DNA of 60,752 bases from Bradyrhizobium elkanii WSM2783 (GCF_000472865.1 NZ_AXAP01000050.1:1-60752), one strand, 5' to 3'; positions 43,562 through 53,451 are shown, counted from the first letter of the stretch. Notes: a model not told the origin generated them from the sequence alone. Numbers and translations: made by a program.

Positions 43562-44587
43562 ATGGAAGAATATATTGGTCTCGACGTGTCGATGAAAGAG
43601 ACGGCAGTCTCGATCCGCCGTGCAGGTGGACGGATCTGGCGCGGCAAGTGCGCATCTGATCCCAGCACTATCGCCGAGCTCATCCGCAAGCGGGCGCCAT
43701 CCGTGAAACGCGTGGTATTCGAGCCCGGACCGCTGTCGGTATGGTTCTATCATTCTCTGCGCACCGAAGGGTTGCCGGCGATCTGCATCGATGCGCGCCA
43801 TGCTAAAGCGGCGCTCGATATGGCGACGAATAAGACGGACGCGAACGACGCCGATGGTCTGGCGCAGCTCGCGGAAGTCGGGTTCTTTCGTGAGGTGCGT
43901 GTCAAGGGATTCGACAGCATGCTGACCCGCACGCTTGTCGCAGCGCGGACGCGGCTGGTCCGAATCACGACCGAGCTTTCCAACCAGATCCGCGGTGTCA
44001 TGAAAACCTTCGGTCTGCTCGTTCCCGCCGGAAAGGGAAGCGCCTTCGAGAAGAATGTGCGGAGCCTTCTTGCCGACCAGGACAGACTTGCATCCATCGT
44101 GCTACCGATGCTGGAAGCTTGGCGTGGCATTCGCATCCGCGCCGCCGAACTCGGATGCCAATTGGTGCGGGACGCGCGCCAGAGTCGGGCTTGCCGCATC
44201 CTCATGTCGATCCCTGGTATCGGTGCGATCACCGCAACCTCCTTCACCACAGCTATTGAGGAGCCTGACAACTTCAGGAAATCTCGATCTGTTGGCGCGT
44301 GGATCGGCCTAACAACGCGCCGCTACCAATCCGGAGAAGTCGATTATGACGGCCATATATCCCGACGTGGCGATGGCCCTTTGCGAGGGCTTCTCTACGA
44401 AGCGGCGGCGGTCATTCTGACGCGCAGCTCAACCCACAGCACTCTGCGCACGTGGGGTCTGCAGCTCCGGGAGAGGATCGGCTTCAAAAGAGCTGCCGTG
44501 GCTGTGGCGCGCAAACTGGCGGTAATAATGCATACGATGCTTAAGACCGGCGAGCTGTTTAATCCGAATGCCGGCGCCGCCGCATAA
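43562..44587 (+). CDS. IS110-family transposase (DEDD), second type
   Basis: The start MEEYIGLDVSMKETAVSIRR aligns with copy 1, so I use the ATG at 43562 (GGAGAACAGCC before it). Catalytic Asp/Glu blocks are in GLDVS, FEPGPLSVW and NKTDANDADGLAQ; the C-terminal region has MSIPGIGAITATSFTTAIE, IGLTTRRYQSGE and ARKLAVIMHTM. At 341 residues it looks intact and potentially active. It is clearly diverged from the copy at 36398, so these are two different IS110 elements, not one duplicated recently. Confidence 0.9.
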   Translation: MEEYIGLDVSMKETAVSIRRAGGRIWRGKCASDPSTIAELIRKRAPSVKRVVFEPGPLSVWFYHSLRTEGLPAICIDARHAKAALDMATNKTDANDADGLAQLAEVGFFREVRVKGFDSMLTRTLVAARTRLVRITTELSNQIRGVMKTFGLLVPAGKGSAFEKNVRSLLADQDRLASIVLPMLEAWRGIRIRAAELGCQLVRDARQSRACRILMSIPGIGAITATSFTTAIEEPDNFRKSRSVGAWIGLTTRRYQSGEVDYDGHISRRGDGPLRGLLYEAAAVILTRSSTHSTLRTWGLQLRERIGFKRAAVAVARKLAVIMHTMLKTGELFNPNAGAAA

Positions 44588-44596
44588 GTCCCGATA

Positions 44597-44636
44597 GCGT
44601 TCAGAACCTGAACGCCTAAGGTGTCCCTGCCGGGAC
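44597..44636 (+). other. Paired hairpins downstream of the second IS110 transposase
   Basis: GCGTTCAG-AAC-CTGAACGC (44597-44615, perfect 8-bp stem) and GTCCC-TGCC-GGGAC (44623-44636). Position and second stem match the pair after the first IS110 element. Confidence 0.4.
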
Positions 44637-44700
44637 GTGAGCCGAGCCATTCCGCTGATGCTGTTGCACTGCTGAGGCCGATCCCGGGCAGAGGCGGCCA

Positions 44701-44811
44701 GGTGAGATCAATCACCACGACGGTGGACGCGGTGTCTACTTCGAAGACCCGAACGGCCACCTGCTTGAAATCATCATCCGCCCGTACGGCAGCGGCGGAT
44801 GGAATCCATAA
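44701..44811 (+). pseudogene. VOC-family (glyoxalase/bleomycin-resistance fold) C-terminal fragment
   Basis: The frame encodes EINHHDGGRGVYFEDPNGHL and LEIIIRPYGSGGWNP, then TAA: the last strand pair of a vicinal-oxygen-chelate protein, with the metal-ligand Glu in LEII. The rest of the gene is missing upstream, where the IS110 element ends, so the insertion or a linked deletion truncated it. Confidence 0.7.
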
Positions 44812-44939
44812 GACCCAGCAGTCCGCCCTCACTGATGCCGATGTCCGCAAAGTGCCGATTGTGTTGAAAAAGTCGAAAATGCTGCCTCAGCAAAGTTCCC
44901 GCAAAGGCGTACTGATCTTCGACTTCGGCGAGTGATGCC

Positions 44940-45199
44940 ACCTTAGAATACGAGAGAACGCAACTTGACGAGTCCGCAAGCGCAACCTCACAGAGCGGCA
45001 TGTCCGTGCTTGACAGGATCGACTTCGCGCTTTCGATGCGCTGGTAGAGCAGATATTCGTGGGGACGATATCCCGTCGCAGCTCGGAATTGCCCTGCGAA
45101 GTACATCGGCGACAAACCGGCCACCGCAGCCAGATCCGCGAGACTCAAGGCTTGCTGGAGGTGCTTGTCAATGTGCTCCTGTACCCGCTTCAATCGCCA
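44940..45199 (-). pseudogene. AraC-family HTH fragment
   Basis: RLKRVQEHIDKHLQQALSLA, AAVAGLSPMYFAGQFRAATG and RPHEYLLYQRIESAKSIL are the first HTH of an AraC regulator and its linker helix; the second HTH is eroded after LCEVALA. It is joined in frame to a GH130 piece upstream of it, not to an AraC sensor domain. Confidence 0.7.
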
Positions 45200-45306
45200 C
45201 TTGGGAAGAGCACTGGCCTTCCGACCCGACAATCCTATTCTTGCGGCATGCATCACAGGAGTTTGGCTCACGGTCACAGCATAAAGCCGGTCGCCTGCAC
45301 CCTTTT

Positions 45307-45427
45307 TATCGAGTAACGCAGCCCCGATCGAATATTTGCGGGGGCCAACGCCGTGGGTTAGCAATAACCATCCTTCATTAAACTCGATGAGCGATCCGCA
45401 ATTGCCGATTTGCACAAATTCCCAGGG
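45307..45427 (-). pseudogene. GH130-type phosphorylase/hydrolase fragment
   Basis: WEFVQIGNCGSLIEFNEGWL, LLTHGVGPRKYSIGAALLDK is the conserved late segment of family 130 beta-mannoside phosphorylase-like proteins (N-C-G-S/P-I-E...THGVG.....Y.IGA.LLD). It starts at the point where the DUF417 gene is broken and runs in frame into AraC sequence. Confidence 0.65.
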
Positions 45428-45926
45428 CGGATCAGCCGAACCACATCCTGCCTCAGTAGAGAGAGCGACACGGCCAGCAGAACGACGTCCTTCATCAGGA
45501 AGGGGACGTTCCAGTCATCGCGGGGAATCCTCCCGCAGCGACGTCCCAGCTTTCCGGCATGAACGGAATGATAGTGACCGTTGCGATGAAGGTGCCGGTC
45601 GAGCCGAGGGCACCAAGGACGCCGAGCCGCTTGTCCCAGAAGCCGGCGAGCAACAGAGTCCCGAAGGTCCACTCCGAGACGCCCAGGAAATAGCTGGCGC
45701 CGGCGTGGCCGAACACGGGGTAGAGCCACCAGATCAGCGGCCCGTTGCTGATGAACGGGACCAGTCTTTCGAACTCATACGGAAACCACTTCTGGTAGCC
45801 GAAGAAGAAGAACATGATCACCATCGAGGCGCGGACGACGTGGTAGTCGAGATCCTCCGCGAGCAGGCCAGACCTTTGCAGCGCGTGGACGAGCGGGTTT
45901 AGCATGGTGTTGGTAATCGTGGTCAT
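45428..45926 (-). pseudogene. DUF417/YkgB-type membrane protein, frameshifted copy
   Basis: The product is nearly identical to the intact protein at 53452-53955 (MTTITNTMLNPLVHALQRSG, MVIMFFFFGYQKWFPYEFER, GTFIATVTIIPFMPESWDVA). One base is missing in the codon for Gly/Asn near 45509, after which FLMKDVVLLAVSLSLLRQDV continues in another frame. The 3' end is cut at about 45428, where a GH130 fragment follows. Four membrane segments are predicted when read through. It is part of a collapsed duplicate module. Confidence 0.8.
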
Positions 45927-45968
45927 GGTCGTGATCCTTTCGTTCAAGGTCTGATGGGGCGCGTCGCT

Positions 45969-46110
45969 TCATGCGACCGCAGGGAAGTCGATCTCGGTGT
46001 CGTTGATGCGGTTGAAGACATTGGTGAAGACCGTGGTGGCGAAGGCCAGACTAATCTCGACCAGTTAAGCATCGCTGTAGGGGCCGACCGGGGTCGGCGT
46101 GACCAGCTTG
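45969..46110 (-). pseudogene. Deletion junction: NemA start joined to CMD end
   Basis: Reading down from 46110: SKLVTPTPVGPY is the first 13 residues of the old yellow enzyme (compare 56824), and directly after it YSDA, a stop, then LVEISLAFATTVFTNVFNRI and NDTEIDFPAVA are the C-terminus of the carboxymuconolactone decarboxylase (compare 54003). A deletion removed everything between these two points of the original module, at a short shared CTAC. Confidence 0.7.
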
Positions 46111-46576
46111 GACGTCGTCGTTTGCTTTCGGACAAATCGGGCCGAAAAGACAGCGGCCGATGGCCGAGAAGAGCTTGCGCCACAAGCACCATAGCCGAAA
46201 GGAAGAGCGGAAAGGACTAAGAGCACGCAGGAGCTTCCAGAGAAGGCGGCGGAATACAAATCGAGTATGTTCTGCATCGGCTGCGATAACGCAAGAATAG
46301 GAACGGTCAGAGCCGGCGAGAGCCAGAACCGGTGCTGAATATCTGCAACCGCAATCGCATGGTTATGTCGAACGTGGTTGCGGTTGATGAGGTGATAGCT
46401 CATAGCCTTGGAGGCCATTCGCGTTCAGTTACGTGGTTATAGCTGACCGGCGATAATCATGAGACGGCCTTGAAGAACACGGGACGCTCGCGGAGGGTAA
46501 AGGCACTTTCTTTGTCGCGTTTTTGACTTAGTAGCAATAACTGAGCTGAGCCGGCTTTAGGCGCCTTGCTCGGATT
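46111..46576. other. No supported gene
   Basis: One minus-strand open frame runs into the NemA stub but has no motif. Nothing else seen. Confidence 0.35.
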
Positions 46577-47056
46577 GTGCTTTCTTTGCTCAAGATGGGC
46601 GCGCGCTTCTCGTCTAAGGTCGCCCCTGGAAAAGATCGATGGCTTTGTGGAGGACGAGCGCTTCGAAAGCAGGCATCGTTCGGGCTGGAGTCTGCCGCTG
46701 TCGACGTGCGGGACGAAAAGTCGATGGTTCGATGGCGTACGACGCGCGTGCATCACATCATTCAGAAACAGGGGCGCGCGGAGATTTTCGAGGATTACCA
46801 TTTGAGAATCGGTGATGTTACCGCCGACACAGATGCGCCTAGCTCGGCGTCGGTACATGAGCAGCGTTTCGACGAGACTAAAATAGGTGCAAAATTTGCG
46901 ACGATAGCTGAGCTTACCCGGCGGCAGGGCACTTCATTTGACCCTCAAATCGATATCGTTGCGGATCTCGGCCTCGACATCTCTGAAGCGATGATCGATC
47001 ATCACGCATTCGCGAGCATCTACAATCCAGGCAAGCTTGCATTGCTAGCTTTGTGA
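46577..47056 (+). CDS. Unrecognised ORF, possibly a frameshifted relic
   Basis: The 159-residue frame reads naturally in two blocks, VDVRDEKSMVRWRTTRVHH and AMIDHHAFASIYNPGKLALL, the latter faintly like the closing strands of antibiotic-biosynthesis-monooxygenase (ABM) proteins. The first 35 residues look like random read-through. There is no ribosome site. I cannot assign it with confidence. Confidence 0.25.
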   Translation: MLSLLKMGARFSSKVAPGKDRWLCGGRALRKQASFGLESAAVDVRDEKSMVRWRTTRVHHIIQKQGRAEIFEDYHLRIGDVTADTDAPSSASVHEQRFDETKIGAKFATIAELTRRQGTSFDPQIDIVADLGLDISEAMIDHHAFASIYNPGKLALLAL

Positions 47057-47334
47057 CATCAGACATCGGCCAATGCATCGATACCGCGGAAGCCAGCCGC
47101 GGTTCAGATGTTACGCCATCGACAGGTTCGGGTCGTGCGTGACTACGGCATGTACGATCGGCGAGAAGCGCCGCGGTTCTCTTCCGATGCGAGGGGAGGC
47201 GAAAAACGAGGCACGCCGGCTCCGCAAAATGACTAACCGGAGCATCAATGCTTGGTCAGGAACGGATCGCACTCGACGGCAGATATCGGGCGCTTGCCGG
47301 GAGAGTGCCGCCCGTTTGCAGGGGGGCCGCGCGT

Positions 47335-47575
47335 TCATGGTGATCATGCCTTCCTCCTTGGTAGCCAGAAGTGGTGGGCCTATGAGGCGGAGCGGCTCGT
47401 TCCTTTATCAGTATCAGCAACGGTCCGCTGATCGTGTGGCCTTTATCCCGTGTTGGGCTATCAGAGCGCGAGCTGGTTCCCGGGCGACGCCGAAGGGACG
47501 TTCGGCGCGCTCTTGTTCGCCGGCTTCTGGGACAAGCGGCTCGGCATTCTCGGCGACGCTGGTTCAACGGACCTC
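47335..47575 (+). pseudogene. DUF417/YkgB membrane protein, third copy (remnant)
   Basis: On the plus strand, MVIMPS-SLVARSG, AYEAERLVPL-like and ISNGPLI-like pieces lead to LGYQSASWFPGDAEGTFGAL and LFAGFWDKRLGILGDAGST, the middle of the DUF417 protein at 53452-53955 but about 30 percent diverged. It needs several frame changes and lacks both ends. Orientation is opposite to the other two copies. Confidence 0.65.
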
Positions 47576-47840
47576 AGGATAGTGAGGGGGCGGGCGGCAT
47601 GCTTCTCGTCAAATATTCTTCGGTCGATTTGAAAAGCTCGACCTTCAGGCCCGCCGCTCCAAGCAACGTCCGCAATCGCGCTCGCAAGGGGTCAGCTTGC
47701 GTTGCGTAATTCTGGCGAGACGTCGCCGAGTTCGTTGAACCGTACGTGTCCGGCCAGAAGATGGTAAGGACGACGACTTTCCATTTCCCACAAACTAGCT
47801 CGAGGGTTTGCTTCAACCTGGCAGCCGACTGCATGTTCAT
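47574..47840 (-). pseudogene. Mosaic: HxlR start joined to a response-regulator start
   Basis: Residues 1-28 (SAARLKQTLELVCGKWKVVV-LTIF) are the beginning of an HxlR-type winged-helix regulator. After about 25 odd residues the frame continues LRARLRTLLGAAGLKVELFK-STEEYL, the first helix and strand of a FixJ/NodW-type receiver domain. Neither half is complete. It lies between DUF417 and winged-helix regulator remnants. Confidence 0.5.
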
Positions 47841-48145
47841 ATTTCCTTGCTTTGAGATCACGCATAGATCGCTCCGCCGGATCCCATAGGCTCCGTCCTT
47901 ACTCGGCCGCTGGAGGCGCGCCTCTCGCGAGTTGATAGCCCGCTTTGGTTCGCAGTGAACATTCACTAGCAAGCGAGTCCCACTAGTATCACCGTTTGCG
48001 GAGAGTGACTTTATTGAAATTGTTGCAATTGGCCCGATCTTGTTGGATCGGGCCGCTCGATAAGTGACGGCGTTCAAGTGACATTGACCGTCATGCGTTC
48101 GCACTCGACGAGACGAGGGCGATTTCGATCGCGTGCTCTGGGCGG

Positions 48146-48510
48146 GTGCCCGAAGCGCACGTTGCAATCGATAGGGCGCTTGAGCAGTCAGACCGGTGTG
48201 AAGAGCGCTGGTGCGTGGCGGAGCGGCTGCGGATCAAGGGCGAGCTCTTTGTGCGAGAGGGAACAGTTAGGAGTTCAAGCTGGCCGAGGATCACTTTCAG
48301 CGATCACTTGAATGGGCACGAAGGCAGGAAGCGTGTCCTGGGAGCTCCGTTCCGCCATAAGGCTCGCCCGATTACAGCACGCACACGGCAAGACGGCTAA
48401 GCCGGATCAACCGGTCTCTTGTATCTACGATCGGTTCAGTGAGGGTTTCGAGACGCTTGCTCTGAAGAACGCGCGGGCGCTGATCGAGAGCTTCGCGCGA
48501 CAAGGGAAAG
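48146..48510 (+). pseudogene. C-terminal fragment of a winged-helix/NB-ARC/TPR regulator
   Basis: VAIDRALEQSDRCEERWCVA plus ERLRIKGELFVREG, then in another frame SVSWELRSAIRLARLQHAHG, and IYDRFSEGFETLALKNARAL, align block by block with the end of the large regulator at 49823-52684. The first 800 residues are missing. It is a relic of a second copy of that gene. Confidence 0.8.
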
Positions 48511-48778
48511 TTCGTCCCGACAAAAGGACATTTCGGACGGCTGGCCGCGTCGTACGTTCGGATCCCCTTTTTCGCAGCCGGTGTGTCTCCAATCAATCTG
48601 CTCAATGCGCGTCGCGGGCCCAAATCCGCTCTGACGACGACTGTGTTCTGCAGGAACTAGTCCCCGGTAATGCTCGGCAGAACCACGCAAGACCGATCAT
48701 GGGAAGACCAATAGAACCTGTGCCAACAGCAACAGGAGCGCCACGCGCTGCGCTCGACAGAAACCAATGGAGAGACGG

Positions 48779-49042
48779 ATGCGGCGACTTCTGATCACAT
48801 TTGCAGCACTTCTTGCAACGGCGAGCATTTCTGGGCACACAACTTCAGCGAAGGCGGAGTCATATCCCGTGTGCTTGACCGGCGGAAATAACAATGCATT
48901 ACGGTGCGACTACACTAACGTGGAGCAGTGCGATGCCGCCGCATCAGGTGGCTTAGGCTATTGCGTCATAGATCCAGACCTCCTGTCCAACAGTACATAC
49001 GCGAGCCATGATCACGCCGGTAAACGTAAACGCACTCACTGA
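48779..49042 (+). CDS. DUF3551 secreted small protein
   Basis: GGAGAG precedes the ATG at 48779 (MRRLLITFAALLATASISGH); the ATG at 48767 is an alternative. A signal peptide (about 24 residues) is followed by YPVCLTGGNNNALRCDYTNV, EQCDAAASGGLGYCVIDP, the Cys spacing that defines DUF3551, a family of small exported proteins I know mainly from Bradyrhizobium. Four Cys probably form two disulfides. Function is unknown. It looks intact and stands alone. Confidence 0.8.
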   Translation: MRRLLITFAALLATASISGHTTSAKAESYPVCLTGGNNNALRCDYTNVEQCDAAASGGLGYCVIDPDLLSNSTYASHDHAGKRKRTH

Positions 49043-49822
49043 TTGACACGAAGGGGACAAATCTATCGGTGACGCATCGCTAGCCGAAGGCGGACGTCGT
49101 CATTAACGCGGATAACCCGCGAGCAGACTCGAAAGCTAGCGGCACGAGCGTCGGTACTGTCGCAACAAGGCCGATCGGAGGGGTCGAGAGGGGTGAATCC
49201 GCAGCACGCCTGCCCTTGATGATCAAGGCGGCGCGGGCAAACGCCGCACACTCGGCATGAATCCAGGTTTTAGTGGCGGGGATTGACGCGCTGATGACGG
49301 TCGGATTCCGGTGGTCAATCACATACAGGGACAGGGACATCCGCCGGCAATCTGAAAAAGCACGAAACGGATTGATTCCGTTGCTCCCGATCCGCGATAC
49401 CACTTGGAACAGTTCCGGCTTCTGGACCGTAGCGCCCATCCCTGAAAGACGGGATATTCTCCCGGAACACCACCGGTCTGGCAGTACGCGTCAGACTTTT
49501 GAAATGGCGCTCGCGAGAGCGTGGCCAAACCGCCCGCGCTGATAAAATTTCCGTGACAAATCAATAATTCGTAACTCCAGGAGAAAACACTTGGGGGCGG
49601 CCGCGCTTGCTGCGTAGTCTCGATCAGGCTGCCAGAACTGGTATCGCCCTTGCAGGGGCCGAGACCCGGTGCAGTAACGTAAGAGTAGCGAAACGAACAA
49701 CTTGACCGACAGAGGCAGTTTGGCCCGAACACGGCATGCGACTTGAAAGGAGGCCAATCGTACCGCTCCACCCGGTTCGGTTGAGGAAGATTGGTGAGCG
49801 ACATAAGGATGGAGGATGCTGC
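49043..49822. other. No supported gene
   Basis: Open minus-strand frames of 119 and 161 codons carry no motif and no ribosome site. The last bases hold GGAGG for the regulator at 49823. Confidence 0.4.
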
Positions 49823-52684
49823 GTGGCCGTCTCGGAAAGCGCAGCCTCGTTTGGCCCTTTTCGCCTGCTTCCGGCGCAGCAGTTGCTTTTGGAGAATGAA
49901 AGACCGGTTCGCCTCGGTAGCAGAGCCCTGGAGATCTTGATCGCGCTCGTCGAGCGTGCCGGTGAACTGGTCAGCAAGAACGAGCTAATGGCTCGCGTCT
50001 GGCCCCACACTGTCGTCGAGGAGAGTAATCTAAAGACGCATATCGCCAATCTTCGAAGGATCCTGGGTGATGGCCAGCCCGGCCGGCGATATCTGGCGAC
50101 TGTTCCCGGTCGCGGCTATTGCTTCGTGGCGCCGGTGGAATTCCTGGAGTTGGAGCCGCCCCCTCAACTGAGCGATACAACGGAGCGTGCGCACAATCTG
50201 CCGGCGCTGCAAACACGAGCCGTCGGTCGCGACGATACAATCAATGTACTCCTTAATCAGTTGCCGCAACATCGCTTCATTACCGTCGCGGGAGCGGGCG
50301 GCATCGGCAAGACGACGGTCGCTCTCGCGGTAGCTGAAGCATTGATTGCTTCGTATGAACATGGCGTTCGCTTTGTCGACCTCGGACCTCTGCGTGATCC
50401 TCACCTTGTTCCGGGCGCACTCGCTTCCGCGCTCGGACTTGCGATCCACTCCGACGATGCCGTCCCGGGCCTGATCTCCCACCTCGAAGACAAACGGATG
50501 TTGCTCGTGCTCGACAGCTGCGAGCACGTTATCGAAGCGGCAGCGACGCTGGCGGAGCAGATCTTGCGCGGCGCTTCGGCAATCCACGTTCTGGCAACTA
50601 GTCGCGAGCCCATGCGCGCGAAAGGTGAGCGCGTACATCGTTTGTTGCCGCTGGAGTTTCCCCTTGATTCAGCTGGCTTAACGGCTTCGCAGGCCCTTTC
50701 TTTTGCCTCGGTCCGGCTGTTCGTCGAGCGCGCGTCGGCGAACATCGAGGGCTTCGAGCTAAAGGATACGGATGCGCCCGCCGTAGCCGGGATCTGTCGC
50801 AAACTGGAGGGAATACCGCTGGCGATCGAGCTGGCGGCCACCCGGGTCGATGCCTTTGGAATACGCCAGCTTTCGATTCTTCTGGATGATCGAATTCGCC
50901 TCCTGAAGTACGACAGGCGCACCGCACTGCCGCGTCATCAAACCCTGGCGGCGGCGCTTGACTGGAGCTATGAATTCTTGCCCGAGCACGAACGCGCCCT
51001 ATTGCGCCGCCTTTCTGTCTTTTCCAGCTTTCTTACGCTGGATTCGGCGAGTGCGGTGGCGGCAAACGCGAATTCCGACGTCGTCGAGGACCTGGCGAGC
51101 CTGGTCGCGAAATCGCTTGTGTCTGCGGATGTAAGTGGCGGCGTCGTGCAATACCGGCTGCTCGATACCACGCGCGCCTACGCGATGCAAAAGCTCACCG
51201 AGAGCGGGGAGTTCCAGCAATATGTGAGGCGTCACGCCGAGCACCATCGGGATCTGTTCGAGCGGACACAAGCGGACTGGGAGGAGCAGCCCAGCGGCGA
51301 ATGGGTGGAAGAGTATGGCCGCAGAATAGATGACGTCCGGAGTGCGTTGAACTGGGCTTTCTCTCCGAGCGGCGACGCCTCGATCGGCGTCGCGCTCACG
51401 GTCGCGTCGATTCCGCTATGGATGCGCTTGTCCTTCATGGACGAATGCCGCGAGTGGGTCGAACGCGCGCTAGCAAGCCACTTGGCCGAACCGAATCGCA
51501 ACGAGCGCGATGAGATGAAGCTCCTCGTGGCGCTGGGAACAGCGCTGCCGAATGCGGGAGGTCCTCTACCCGCGACGGAAGTTACTTGGACGAAAGCCCT
51601 TTGGCTCGCGAAAAAGCTTGACGAAGACAAATATCAGTTGCGAGCGATGTGGGGATTGTTCGTCTATCGCATGTATGTCGGCGATCATCGCGAGGCCCTT
51701 CTTCTCGCGGAAGAGTTTTGCGCCCTCTCTGACAAGAAAGGCGACGCCGGCGCTCGCCTGATCGGCGATAGACTGACCGGGATTGCACTGCACTACCTGG
51801 GAGATCATGCCAACGCGCGGCGCCACCTCGACCGCGTCCTCACCCAATACGTCGTGCCCTCTCACTGGTCGCACATCGTCCGCTTCCTCGTCGACCATCG
51901 CGTGGCGGCGCGGACCACGCTTTCAAGGATCCTCTGGATACAGGGATTTCCCGATCAGGCAGTTCGCAGTGTGCAAAGCACTCTCGATGAAGCCCGAGCG
52001 ACTGATCATGCGCTTTCCCTGTGCAATGTCTTGGCCCATGCGGCTTGCCCCATCGCTTTGTACGTTGGCGACTTGACGGCGGCAGAAACCTTGGTGACGA
52101 CGCTCCTGGATCAGTCGGCGAAGCATGCGCTGACCGCGTGGAACGCACTGGGCGGCTGTCTTAAAGGGGGGCTGCTCCTGGCGCGGGGCGATGCCGCTGG
52201 ATCGGCGCTTCTCCGCAATGGTGTCCAGCGGCTTCGTGAGGTCAGGTTCGGGTTTTACGACACAACATTTCTCGACTTGCTGGCGCAGGGTTTGGCGGCT
52301 GCCGGGCAAACGGCTGAGGCGCGCGTAGCCATCGATGCGGCAATCGAGCGGTGCGACAGCAACGAGGGGCGATGGTGTCTGCCAGAGTTGTTGCGGATCA
52401 AAGGTGAGATCCTTCGACGCGATGGATCGATCGCCGCCGTGACAGCTGCTGAGGAACACTTCATGCAAGCTCTTGAATGGGCACGGCGGCAGCAAGCGCT
52501 ATCCTGGGAGCTGCGTGCTGCGACCAACTTGGCCGAGCTGTGGCACGGAGGCGGCAAGACGGCGGAAGCGGAACAGCTGCTTTCGTCAGTTTACGACAGG
52601 TTCAGCGAGGGCTTTGAAACTGTCGATCTAGAAGCTGCACGCGCGCTGATCGCCGAGTTTCGCAAGGCTCTGGCAGATCATTAG
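49823..52684 (+). CDS. Winged-helix NB-ARC ATPase regulator with TPR-like repeats, 953 aa
   Basis: I use the GTG at 49823, 7 bases after GGAGG. Residues about 5-105 are an OmpR/CadC-type winged helix (LGSRALEILIALVERAGELV, RVWPHTVVEESNLKTHIANL, ATVPGRGYCFVAPVE). An NB-ARC-like ATPase follows: P-loop GAGGIGKTT near residue 160, LLVLDSCEHVIEAA, HVLATSREP and GIPLAIELAATRV. The last 450 residues are helical TPR-like repeats. Such signal-transduction ATPases act as ligand-sensing activators. Intact. The C-terminus is duplicated at 48146. It lies upstream of the redox module but is not clearly linked to it. Confidence 0.9.
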   Translation: MAVSESAASFGPFRLLPAQQLLLENERPVRLGSRALEILIALVERAGELVSKNELMARVWPHTVVEESNLKTHIANLRRILGDGQPGRRYLATVPGRGYCFVAPVEFLELEPPPQLSDTTERAHNLPALQTRAVGRDDTINVLLNQLPQHRFITVAGAGGIGKTTVALAVAEALIASYEHGVRFVDLGPLRDPHLVPGALASALGLAIHSDDAVPGLISHLEDKRMLLVLDSCEHVIEAAATLAEQILRGASAIHVLATSREPMRAKGERVHRLLPLEFPLDSAGLTASQALSFASVRLFVERASANIEGFELKDTDAPAVAGICRKLEGIPLAIELAATRVDAFGIRQLSILLDDRIRLLKYDRRTALPRHQTLAAALDWSYEFLPEHERALLRRLSVFSSFLTLDSASAVAANANSDVVEDLASLVAKSLVSADVSGGVVQYRLLDTTRAYAMQKLTESGEFQQYVRRHAEHHRDLFERTQADWEEQPSGEWVEEYGRRIDDVRSALNWAFSPSGDASIGVALTVASIPLWMRLSFMDECREWVERALASHLAEPNRNERDEMKLLVALGTALPNAGGPLPATEVTWTKALWLAKKLDEDKYQLRAMWGLFVYRMYVGDHREALLLAEEFCALSDKKGDAGARLIGDRLTGIALHYLGDHANARRHLDRVLTQYVVPSHWSHIVRFLVDHRVAARTTLSRILWIQGFPDQAVRSVQSTLDEARATDHALSLCNVLAHAACPIALYVGDLTAAETLVTTLLDQSAKHALTAWNALGGCLKGGLLLARGDAAGSALLRNGVQRLREVRFGFYDTTFLDLLAQGLAAAGQTAEARVAIDAAIERCDSNEGRWCLPELLRIKGEILRRDGSIAAVTAAEEHFMQALEWARRQQALSWELRAATNLAELWHGGGKTAEAEQLLSSVYDRFSEGFETVDLEAARALIAEFRKALADH

Positions 52685-52938
52685 CAGCAAGATTACGGGT
52701 CCCTCTACAAGATTACGAATCCCTCTAAAGGTCTCGATGCCTCTGGAGCTGCTGCACACGCTCCTTCGACCCGAAGAAATCGACGGTATTGGAGTCGGCA
52801 CGGGATGTGACCGTACCGATCCGGCGCGTAGTAGGCACGAACCTGATATTCCAAGTGTCTTGAGCAGTCCAGCGGGTGCCCGGTTGCAAAAACCAGCGTC
52901 TCTCGAAGACGAAGGCGCGGCCCCATTTCGATCGCGTT

Positions 52939-53050
52939 GGCATGCCCATCCATCGGGGCGATGGAACCGCCGATGACGTCGCCCAGGCTATGAACGGGTT
53001 CATGTCTGGCACGGTCCGCAGTATCGACGCAGGTGGCAATGGCGCTGATT
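52939..53050 (+). pseudogene. Short-chain dehydrogenase C-terminal fragment
   Basis: GMPIHRGDGTADDVAQAMNG, FMSGTVRSIDAGGNGAD is the last 40 residues of an SDR (the ...DVA.A...F.(T/S)GTV..IDGG ending). The rest is missing on both sides. Confidence 0.55.
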
Positions 53051-53451
53051 CTGCGCGCAAACAATGGTGCTGCCAGACAGGATTGAACTGTTACAATAAT
53101 CCCGTCAGCTATTGATCTTATTGGAATTTTCGGCCCGGCGATCTATTTTAGTGTGGCACCCCTGAGGGGCGCCGCCCGGCCATGTTTACCACATTCCGTA
53201 CGAGGTCGCCACGGAGGAAATCCTGTTAGCCGCAGAGTCTGGGCCTTGCGCAGCGCGTCGTGGTCGGGCCACAGATCATCGGCCCTCGCCGCGTCCGCGA
53301 TAGCGGCAGCTCCGCAGCCGCTATCGAAACGTCCGCCCCTGCAGTGTCCGTATCTCGCGCTCCTGGGCGAAGATCCTGCCCATGCACACGCGCAATCGCC
53401 GGCGAGGTGAGACACTCGCCGGCGACGCATCGCCATCGGCGGGAGCACATA
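53051..53451. other. No supported gene
   Basis: Long GC-driven frames on both strands, none with a motif. Confidence 0.35.

Larger units (their letters stand above)
43487..44636 (+). mobile_element. IS110-family insertion sequence, copy 2
   Basis: It shares TGGCTGTTCCCCGATAG and the following 55-60 bases of leader with copy 1 (36321), and two hairpins after the transposase. It lies next to a truncated VOC gene at 44701 and cuts off MFS and IS1111 debris on its left. Exact ends are not determined. Confidence 0.7.
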
